Shown one piece after another: positions 42,044-48,708 of a stretch of 48,708 nt of DNA (positions are counted from its first letter, which is position 1; each line of letters opens with the position of its first letter). Source of the stretch: Candidatus Poribacteria bacterium (GTDB lineage: Bacteria; Poribacteria; WGA-4E; WGA-3G); the NCBI GenBank assembly GCA_003635315.1, contig PYJD01000030.1, forward strand, positions 1-48,708, read 5' to 3'. A model generated the notes under the pieces. It was not told the origin of the DNA, did no database searches, and saw nothing but the letters and a program-made list of their open reading frames with translations. The position numbers were made by a program, and so were the translations under genes.

Positions 42044-44545
42044 TTAATGTTTATCGCATATCCTTGAGGGAACTTGATCCTCAAGAAACGGTTCCAAACT
42101 GATATTTTCGGGTGGACATTTATCTCTATTCTTTAGGAGTCCGGTAGTATTGTCAATTTCCCAAAATTCAATCCCTTCCGGTATAGGAAATGGTTTTTCA
42201 GGACCTCTGGATGCATCTTTCATAAAACGTGCCCATATTGGTAATGCAGCCGCTGCTCCTTCTTCATTGTAATTACGTAGTCCCCTTCTCTGTTTATCAA
42301 GTCCTACCCATACACCTGTTACAAGGTCTGTGCTATATCCTACAAACCAAGCATCCACATTTTCATTTGTAGTTCCTGTTTTTCCTGCGATTGGTCTTGT
42401 GATTTGATACGGAAAAGCTGTAGAAATCGCTCTGATTCCTGTTCCTGCAGTAATTACACTCTCTAAAAAGGAGGTAATTTGGTAAGCAATCCTTTCATCT
42501 AATACCTGTCTTCGTTCCTGTTGATAGGCACGTGGTGGATAGATTTGTACACCATTTGCATCGGTCACATATTGTATGAAAACTGGTTCAGTTAATATGC
42601 CACGGTTGGCAAAGACACCATATGCCGAGGTTAGTTCAAGAACTGTCATTCCGAATGCCCCTAATATGAGCGCTGGTTTTGCAGGATTCATTGGTGTTGT
42701 AATTCCAATTTCCTTAGAGAGATCTATTGTCCGTATGATCCCTTCTTTATAACCATCCGTTGTAACTGGTGTGTCCCAAGCAGCTTTTGCGGTTGGAACA
42801 TTTATGGATTTTTTAAGTATATTACGTATTGATACCGGTCCCCTGAATATCTTACTATAATTCCGTGGATTCCATCTTTGTCCTTGTACATGTTCTATTT
42901 CCCAATATTCATCAACAAAGATTGATGCTGGTGTAACAAGCGACGGCTCCTTAAGCAGTGATGCAAACACGATCGGTTTAAACGCAGATCCGGGTTGACG
43001 ACGCGCAGGTTCATTTTTGGTGCCGATTGTTCTGTTAAGATAATTAAAATGAGGTCTTCTTTTCTCGGTAATGAAAAAATCACGTCCACCAACCATTGCT
43101 TTGACATGTCCTGACTGAGGATCAATTGAGATTAAACCTGCTTGTAAATAGTTATTTATAGGATGAATGCCTTTAGGATTATCCTTATTCGTATCATAGT
43201 TTGGTGATCGACTCGCTTTATCCAAAACACGTAAATGATCTGCAACAGCTTTCATAGCGACAGACTGCATTGACATATCTATTGTTGTATAAACCTTCAA
43301 ACCATCCTTATAGATACTGTTTCTTAATTCAGGGATGTCATTGAGTACAGATTGTACATATTCTATAAAATGTCCTGCTGTATAATATCTTTGTCTTATG
43401 GTGGTATCGGTAGAATCCTGAACTGATATAGGTTTATTACGATTCGAGAGATACTCTTGAGCTGTAATCCAACCACTATTATACATTGCCTTAAGTACAT
43501 TATTACGTCTTCTTAATGCATTCTTAGGATTAGAAATAGGAGAATATTTCGACGTGCCTTTCGGAATCCCAGCAAGAAGCGCACATTCGTCAATTTCAAG
43601 TTCCGATACCTCTTTATCAAAGTATGCCATTGATGCTTTCTGTACGCCATAAAGTGTGTGTCCACCGAAACGTCCAAAATCAATAAAATTCAGATATCCT
43701 TCCAAAATCTGCGATTTTGATAACTGCTTTTCAATCCTAAAAGACAGGAGCATCTCACGGGCTTTTCTAACAATTGTTGATTCATCCCCCAGATATATGT
43801 TACGCGTTAATTGTTGAGTAAGAGTACTTGTACCTTCCGGAATATTCCCCCGGACGAAAGCATCTCTAAACGCACCAATAAGACGTATTAAATCTATACC
43901 AAAATGCTGATAAAATCTGTGGTCCTCAATAGCAATAAAGGCATTAACAAGTCGTTCAGGCATTTCTACCAAAGGGATAATATTACGTGTTGAACCGGTA
44001 TCTGTATCTGCAAATTCATCAATCAATTCAGGTTCAAGAAAAAAATTACGTAAATCTGTTCCAGCACCATCCTTAATCAATTCGATTTTACCATTTCTTA
44101 TTGTCAGATTTACACGTTTTGCTCTGGCATCTTCATCCATATACGGAAATTCAAATTCTCTTAAAAAAATATGAATTGATCCATTTTCTTTACCTGTAGT
44201 GCCTGTTAATTGGGGTAGATATTGTCCTTGTGAAGTAATACCAGATCCCGTAGAATTGACTCTTTCATATTCCAATCGCTGTAATTTATCAATCAAAAAT
44301 GTTGTTGTATCTTTATATTGAACTTCACACGCTGAGGAATAAATCTCTGTATGTTGACGCCAAGTTTGCTTATCTTCTGTATATTTTAATTTTTCCAGAT
44401 CAAGCGCAACGACATCTTCCCAACAACCTAATGTAAAGCCACCCGCGACGCCAATACCAAAGCATACCACGAAAAACAGAAGTAAAACACCTGTAAAAAT
44501 TATTGTTAATAGGACTTGTAGTATAACCTTCAATATTCGTAGCAT
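42044..44545 (-). CDS. mrcA: Penicillin-binding protein 1A (bifunctional transglycosylase/transpeptidase)
   Basis: 833 residues. One N-terminal transmembrane segment (VLLTIIFTGVLLLFFVVCFG). The GT51 transglycosylase has IAIEDHRFYQHFGIDLIRL (catalytic Glu), GTSTLTQQLTRNIYL and EKQLSKSQILEGYLN. The transpeptidase has RRQPGSAFKPIVF (SxxK), KKSINVPTAKAAWD (SxN) and IAGKTGTTNENVDAWFVGYS (KTGT). All active-site motifs are intact. A ~160-residue insert between the membrane segment and the GT51 domain is larger than usual. It builds and cross-links peptidoglycan at the outer face of the inner membrane, so this organism has a murein wall. Confidence 0.96.
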   Translation of the reverse strand: MLRILKVILQVLLTIIFTGVLLLFFVVCFGIGVAGGFTLGCWEDVVALDLEKLKYTEDKQTWRQHTEIYSSACEVQYKDTTTFLIDKLQRLEYERVNSTGSGITSQGQYLPQLTGTTGKENGSIHIFLREFEFPYMDEDARAKRVNLTIRNGKIELIKDGAGTDLRNFFLEPELIDEFADTDTGSTRNIIPLVEMPERLVNAFIAIEDHRFYQHFGIDLIRLIGAFRDAFVRGNIPEGTSTLTQQLTRNIYLGDESTIVRKAREMLLSFRIEKQLSKSQILEGYLNFIDFGRFGGHTLYGVQKASMAYFDKEVSELEIDECALLAGIPKGTSKYSPISNPKNALRRRNNVLKAMYNSGWITAQEYLSNRNKPISVQDSTDTTIRQRYYTAGHFIEYVQSVLNDIPELRNSIYKDGLKVYTTIDMSMQSVAMKAVADHLRVLDKASRSPNYDTNKDNPKGIHPINNYLQAGLISIDPQSGHVKAMVGGRDFFITEKRRPHFNYLNRTIGTKNEPARRQPGSAFKPIVFASLLKEPSLVTPASIFVDEYWEIEHVQGQRWNPRNYSKIFRGPVSIRNILKKSINVPTAKAAWDTPVTTDGYKEGIIRTIDLSKEIGITTPMNPAKPALILGAFGMTVLELTSAYGVFANRGILTEPVFIQYVTDANGVQIYPPRAYQQERRQVLDERIAYQITSFLESVITAGTGIRAISTAFPYQITRPIAGKTGTTNENVDAWFVGYSTDLVTGVWVGLDKQRRGLRNYNEEGAAAALPIWARFMKDASRGPEKPFPIPEGIEFWEIDNTTGLLKNRDKCPPENISLEPFLEDQVPSRICDKH

Positions 44546-44602
44546 TAACTTACCTCTGTATTCAATATAGACATCCCATTAACATAATATCTATTCCAAA
44601 AT

Positions 44603-45220
44603 TCAGGGAGTTCGGTCAATATCTGTTTTTCTTACTCTTTTAATTGTACAACCAATTGCTCGTGTCTTTTTTTCTTTCTCAGGTATAGTTTTACCATTTA
44701 GGATATATTCCATAATTGTCCTCAGATAGTGTGTTTTTGGTTTCTTGCGACTATCATCAATACCCCCTCTGTATCTAAGAATATTATTCTTATCAATAAC
44801 AAACACCTCAGGGGTTCTACGCGCTTGAAAATAATCGGCAATTATATTCTTTGGATCAATTAGAATTGGAAACGCAATTTTGTGTTTTTTATGGTATGCC
44901 TTTATCTCATCAATCGTCTCATGTTTATTTGAGTGAAGACCTACAAATTGTATCTTCTTCTCCTTATAATCTCCATACAATTTCAATATTCGATCAACAT
45001 AATCATCTGCAGCAGGACATTGTGTTGCCATAAAGACAAGTACAACAATCTCCTTATCTTTACTTAATTCTGCAAGCGTATGAATCTTGTTCTCGGTGTT
45101 TTTTAGACCCCACTCTTTAACTTTCCCATCTATTTTTACTGTGGTTTCGTCATCTTCTCCTAAAACTATTCCAGACAATAGACTTAATACCAATGTGATA
45201 TATACTATGTATTTGGTCAT
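44603..45220 (-). CDS. Exported redoxin (thioredoxin-fold) protein
   Basis: 205 residues from ATG 45220. Signal peptide (YIVYITLVLSLLSGIVLG). The redoxin core is IVVLVFMATQCPAADDYVDR, QFVGLHSNKHETIDEIKAYH, AFPILIDPKNIIADYF and ARRTPEVFVIDKNNILRYRG (cis-Pro). A single Cys in the TQCPA position and no CxxC indicate a peroxiredoxin-like or non-dithiol mechanism. An additional Cys lies near the C-terminus (AIGCTIKR). Ser/Cys partners are not evident. It precedes PBP1A by 57 bases and is probably the first gene of that operon. The selenoprotein redoxin at 14604 has the same fold but a different active site. Confidence 0.82.
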   Translation of the reverse strand: MTKYIVYITLVLSLLSGIVLGEDDETTVKIDGKVKEWGLKNTENKIHTLAELSKDKEIVVLVFMATQCPAADDYVDRILKLYGDYKEKKIQFVGLHSNKHETIDEIKAYHKKHKIAFPILIDPKNIIADYFQARRTPEVFVIDKNNILRYRGGIDDSRKKPKTHYLRTIMEYILNGKTIPEKEKKTRAIGCTIKRVRKTDIDRTP

Positions 45221-45463
45221 TTCTGGATCTCTATTTGGCAAGATTACTAATCATGAGAATTGATAGAAATACAACAGTGCCACCTGTTCCAGTCTAATGA
45301 TCATGTGACTATAGTTGTATATTTTTTTTCAATACAGATCTATTCACTGACACTAACGATAAAACGGGTATATTCCAATTCCGTATCAAGTATTCTATCG
45401 AAGATAGTAAAGTAAGACAAATATAGTAGATTGAGATTAATGCTACTAAATCAGAACGATATA

Positions 45464-46222
45464 CTATACGCTCTGTGTTGAAAGAAAATCTGTCAGTTCA
45501 TGTAAATGAGATAATTGTACATCTACCACCGATAAGTCTAAACATTCTTTAGGTTGATTTCCAACCATCCAAGCCGTCCACATGCCGACTCCTTTGGCTC
45601 CTACCATATCTGCCCTATAACTATCACCAATATAGATAGATTCATTAGGAGAAACACCAAGTTCAGACAAAGCCGCTTCAAAAATTCCTGGTTCCGGTTT
45701 GGAAATACCTAATACTGTTGAATCTATAATCACATCAAGCAATGGTGTAAGTTTGTAATCATCACACCAGCCAGCAGTATTGCCAAAATTATTGCTTATT
45801 ACACCAAGTTTATATTTCCCATAAAGTGTTTGAAGCCATTCACGATTTTGAGTAAGGTTTGTTTCTGCACCTTTACAAAACCATTCAACATAATCATCCT
45901 TGGATTCTATACTTAAACCGAGTCGTGTAAAAATTCCTGCTCCAATTGCATCTACTGTTTCACGAAAATCGCATGTAGAGGCTGTTAAATCAGTGGCACT
46001 TACACCAACTGGTAACATGGAACCTTCTTGATATGTACCTTCTGTTGAAACACCACCTAATGCAAATTCAGTAACTGCAGCTTTGTCTGCAATATCAAAT
46101 TCTTCTCGACTAATTTCCGGATGATGTTTATTGATAAACTGATATGTTCGTTCTAACCAGTGGGTACCATTTCCATCTAATGTACCCCCAAAATCAAAAA
46201 TTAATGCAATAATTTTACTCAT
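45464..46222 (-). CDS. HAD-superfamily hydrolase
   Basis: 252 residues. Motif I IALIFDFGGTLDGNG has the nucleophile Asp and general acid Asp of HAD phosphatases (D-F-G-G-T-L-D). Motif II VISNNFGN supplies the Ser; motif III Lys lies in GISKPEPGIFEAAL; motif IV is SIYIGDSYRADMVGA. A cap domain of subclass I lies between motifs I and II. Substrate unknown, perhaps a phosphosugar given the GT9 neighbour. It begins 32 bases after the GT9 gene. Confidence 0.9.
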   Translation of the reverse strand: MSKIIALIFDFGGTLDGNGTHWLERTYQFINKHHPEISREEFDIADKAAVTEFALGGVSTEGTYQEGSMLPVGVSATDLTASTCDFRETVDAIGAGIFTRLGLSIESKDDYVEWFCKGAETNLTQNREWLQTLYGKYKLGVISNNFGNTAGWCDDYKLTPLLDVIIDSTVLGISKPEPGIFEAALSELGVSPNESIYIGDSYRADMVGAKGVGMWTAWMVGNQPKECLDLSVVDVQLSHLHELTDFLSTQSV

Positions 46223-46254
46223 TCAATGTCCCTATTTACTTTATTATTTTATAT

Positions 46255-47316
46255 CTAATCAGTTTTATTAATTCGTAATTGTCTTGTTATTTCATTAACG
46301 ACTTCTTCAACAGTAATCTCATTCATACAAACGTTTGGTTCGTCTTTTCGATGACAAGTTCTCTTATAACATGGTCTACAATATATTGTTTTCTCAATAA
46401 TTGTATGATTCTCACCATACGGACGATGCCTCAATGGATCTGTAGGTCCAAACAACGCAATTGTTGGTGTACCAACAGCAGCTGCAATATGCATCGGTCC
46501 ACTATCACATGATATACATAATTCACATTTTTCTAATAATGCACCAAGTTGAAGTATATCAGTCTTTCCTACCAAGTTTACTATTCTATCGGATAATGGT
46601 AATTCATGCGAGATACTTTGTTCTGATTCAGATCCAGTTACAATTATTCTGATATTTTGGTTTAAATTCGTAATTTGATGGATGAGTTCTGAAAAATTCC
46701 TAATATCCCACTGTTTAGTCTGCCAAGTTGTACCGATATTTATGGCAATCAATCTATCGGAGAATGATATTCCATTTGTAAGAAGTGTATTCGCAATCGC
46801 CTTTCTTTCATTATCAGAATGCCAGAACTCTAACTCTAATTCTGTATCATTAGGATTGAATGAATCGACTCTAAACAACTCTTCTTCAAGATTAAGTAGT
46901 TGTAGAATACTTAGATATCGTTCTACTTCATGTTGATTATAGGTATGAGGAACAGAACATGTCAAGAATGTAGAACGACCTCTATAATTTGAACCTATCC
47001 TCATAGGAATACGAGCAAAATATGGAATGAATGCATTACGATATGAGGTGGGGTGTAGTATAACAGCAATATCAAAGAATAAACGACGTATCGTCTTGAC
47101 TAAACTAAATATTGATTTTAATGAGCCTGCACTCTTGGAATCAATTAAACACTTATCCACATAAGGATTAGATGCCATCAGATCCGCAACAAGTGGACGC
47201 AGTAATACCGAGAGAAAGGATCCGGGATATATCTCCTTCAACTTACGTAATGTGGGGGTTATGAGAACCATATCACCAATCCAACCCCCAGTATGACATA
47301 CCAGTATTCTATGCAT
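46255..47316 (-). CDS. Glycosyltransferase family 9 (heptosyltransferase-like)
   Basis: 353 residues with GT-B fold. HRILVCHTGGWIGDMVLITP matches the acceptor-binding loop of ADP-heptose transferases (G-x-x-G-D). CISCDSGPMHIAAAVGTPTI followed by ALFGPTDPLRHRPYG is the diagnostic nucleotide-sugar region. CRPCYKRTCHRK near the C-terminus is a Cys cluster found in many GT9 proteins. Such enzymes build the LPS inner core or similar outer-membrane saccharides. Its ATG overlaps the stop of the PHP gene by one base. Confidence 0.92.
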   Translation of the reverse strand: MHRILVCHTGGWIGDMVLITPTLRKLKEIYPGSFLSVLLRPLVADLMASNPYVDKCLIDSKSAGSLKSIFSLVKTIRRLFFDIAVILHPTSYRNAFIPYFARIPMRIGSNYRGRSTFLTCSVPHTYNQHEVERYLSILQLLNLEEELFRVDSFNPNDTELELEFWHSDNERKAIANTLLTNGISFSDRLIAINIGTTWQTKQWDIRNFSELIHQITNLNQNIRIIVTGSESEQSISHELPLSDRIVNLVGKTDILQLGALLEKCELCISCDSGPMHIAAAVGTPTIALFGPTDPLRHRPYGENHTIIEKTIYCRPCYKRTCHRKDEPNVCMNEITVEEVVNEITRQLRINKTD

Positions 47317-48191
47317 TAGAAAAAGAACGGATTAGACCACGCTTTCTTACCAGTTTCATCAGTAATTTCAACACGCACATATTTTGCACTTTCTGGAACA
47401 CTGTAAGATGCCTCGGTTAGAAGTTCTCCTTCTGGAGCTTGAATGTATTTACCTCTGGTACAATCTGCCTTAAAACAAATAGACCTTGCTTCTGAACACT
47501 TGACTGAAACAACATTATCAGTAAGATCTAAATCTACAATCTCTGGTCCAAGTGTAGAATAAAAAGCACCTGTTCTGAGTGATGCCATGATGCTATCTAT
47601 TGATAAATCTTCTGCTTTTACATTTATCCAACCATGGAAACAATCATGTACGGTTCCATGTGCATCATCAGAAGCAATACCAAGAACAGGACCACCTCTA
47701 TCTAATAAATCATCCCATGCCTGTTCTGAAAAGCCTTTACCTATACCCATACACGTATCATTGTATACTTCAACTGCAAAATAATTACGTAATGGCAGAT
47801 AATCTGATATTGTATGTCCACACCAATACGGATGACACAATACAGCTTCTCCCCCTTGTTCCTTAATATCATCAAGGACCGCATTTGGATGCATTTTGGC
47901 ACAATTTACTGGTTCATGGATATTAATGGCGACAAAGTGATAAGTTCCACCACCATAAGGATTGGATGGATGTACTTCACTACCAGAAATAGCCAAAAAG
48001 TCTGAAGTACTATACGGTTCAACATCATTAACTTTTCTGTGGTCAGTTAATACTAAAAAGTCATACCCTGCATCTCTATAGGCAGAAAACCTATCTGAAA
48101 CAGAGAGTTGACCATCTGATTCAGTACTATGGCTATGTGTATTACCACGATACCATTGACCCTGTTGCTTAAAAGGATTCGTCGTATTCAT
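47316..48191 (-). CDS. CehA/McbA-type PHP-domain metallohydrolase
   Basis: 291 residues from ATG 48191, which has GGAGA five bases upstream; ATG 48203 has none. QWYRGNTHSHSTESDGQLSV is the first metal motif (H-x-H), DFLVLTDHRKVND the second, ISGSEVHPS the Glu, VLCHPYWCG and GIASDDAHG the last ligands, giving the trinuclear PHP site. The family hydrolyses phosphoesters or carbamate-like bonds. A small beta-rich C-terminal domain (VRVEITDETGKKAWSNPFFF) may bind carbohydrate. It starts an operon with GT9 and HAD genes. Confidence 0.88.
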   Translation of the reverse strand: MNTTNPFKQQGQWYRGNTHSHSTESDGQLSVSDRFSAYRDAGYDFLVLTDHRKVNDVEPYSTSDFLAISGSEVHPSNPYGGGTYHFVAINIHEPVNCAKMHPNAVLDDIKEQGGEAVLCHPYWCGHTISDYLPLRNYFAVEVYNDTCMGIGKGFSEQAWDDLLDRGGPVLGIASDDAHGTVHDCFHGWINVKAEDLSIDSIMASLRTGAFYSTLGPEIVDLDLTDNVVSVKCSEARSICFKADCTRGKYIQAPEGELLTEASYSVPESAKYVRVEITDETGKKAWSNPFFF

Positions 48192-48630
48192 TGTTGTCTC
48201 CATGTAGAATTAGTAATGAAAGGTTAGTTGCTCTTATGCACATCAAAGGTAGGTACGGTTTCAAACTACGGTGTATACTACTCAAATACCCGGAAACACC
48301 GTAATCGTAATCAATACGTTGATTTCTTGGTTTGGCAGATTCTGCGAATCCTCCGTACAACAGATACAATGTATAATTTTGTTTATACAGAATTCCCAGT
48401 ATAATTACCAAACTGTAATCTATGTATCATCATCAGATATATGTTTCAATACACTTTGACATAAGATTTGGTAAGAAATCAATTCTGATAATAACCATAT
48501 CCATAAGGTTCATAACGATTTTATATTCTAACATAGTCTTGAATGTCTGTCAATTACATGAAAATACTGATTTACCCCCAGTTTTTGCCTATGAATATTA
48601 AATGAGATTTTTGTTGTGTTATGAGAGGAA
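48192..48630. other. Intergenic region upstream of the PHP operon
   Basis: No gene seen. It must hold the divergent promoters. Plus-strand TTGACATAAGAT at about 48457 repeats a motif also at 13117 and, with an extra A, at 17447. Confidence 0.45.
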
Positions 48631-48708
48631 ATGAATAACTCAACTAATATGTATTTGATTAGATACCATCACAAATCTGAAAAAACGGATCAAGAAAGAT
48701 ACCGGGTT
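48631..48708 (+). CDS. Possible gene start cut by the right edge
   Basis: ATG 48631 follows GAGAGGAA and is open for 26 codons to the window end (MNNSTNMYLIRYHHKSEKTD and on). Too short to assign; it may not be a gene. Confidence 0.3.
   Translation, partial: MNNSTNMYLIRYHHKSEKTDQERYRV

Noticed and set aside
44603..45220. Checked whether the second redoxin also has a Sec codon
   Set aside because: Its active-site position is an ordinary Cys (TQCPA) and no in-frame UGA interrupts the gene.

Overview
The window is AT-rich bacterial DNA with a mixed gene content: two phytanoyl-CoA-dioxygenase-like oxygenases, a sulfatase, a LamG secreted protein, M16 peptidases, a CehA-type PHP hydrolase, lipoproteins, and many short palindromic and MITE-like repeats. 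This gene mix recalls Candidatus Poribacteria and similar marine or sponge-associated lineages. That placement is inference from gene content only; no rRNA or tRNA gene was recognised.

Layout. 0-9.5 kb: the start of a helix-turn-helix (transposase-like) gene at the left edge, an aldo/keto-reductase-like gene overlapping a methyltransferase, a MazF-type toxin-antitoxin pair lying between that methyltransferase and a decayed copy of its 3' end, then a LamG protein, gpmI, prs, a GT4 glycosyltransferase, a small unknown and a PhyH oxygenase. 9.5-16.8 kb: repeats, a secreted unknown protein, two lipoproteins with heavy-metal-associated (HMA) domains, a short UvrC-like nuclease, a second PhyH gene, a redoxin lipoprotein and a sulfatase. 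The two HMA proteins and the redoxin each have an in-frame UGA in place of the first Cys of a CxxC motif, followed at SECIS distance by a hairpin. I read all three as selenoproteins; each would be truncated by standard gene calling.

17.8-34.4 kb is a complete type I-B (Cst/Tneap-type) CRISPR-Cas locus. The array has 108 repeats from 18381 to 25573, plus at least six decayed copies at its old end. It is transcribed leftward from a leader with a clear promoter next to cas2. The minus-strand cas genes run cas8(cst1)-cas7-cas5-[REP/RAYT insertion]-cas3-cas4-cas1-cas2. No cas6 is visible. Upstream of cas8 lies a two-repeat mini-CRISPR with its own promoter. Its 32-nt spacer matches the DNA just downstream of a predicted cas promoter -10 box, next to a 5'-CCA. 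In positions 1-19 the only mismatches are at 6, 12 and 18, exactly the positions that type I crRNAs do not pair. This looks like a natural crRNA guiding Cascade to repress its own cas operon (a CreR-like circuit), and I consider it the main discovery of the window.

34.4-48.7 kb is minus-strand chromosomal DNA: two M16 peptidases, an isochorismatase-fold hydrolase and a small membrane protein in one coupled operon; a rubredoxin-like protein; redoxin, PBP1A and UvrB; and PHP hydrolase, GT9 glycosyltransferase and HAD phosphatase in another operon. REP palindromes of three subfamilies, several nested inside MITE-like elements with TTATACCATTT ends, are scattered through the intergenic spaces, and a REP-associated tyrosine transposase (RAYT) sits inside the cas operon.
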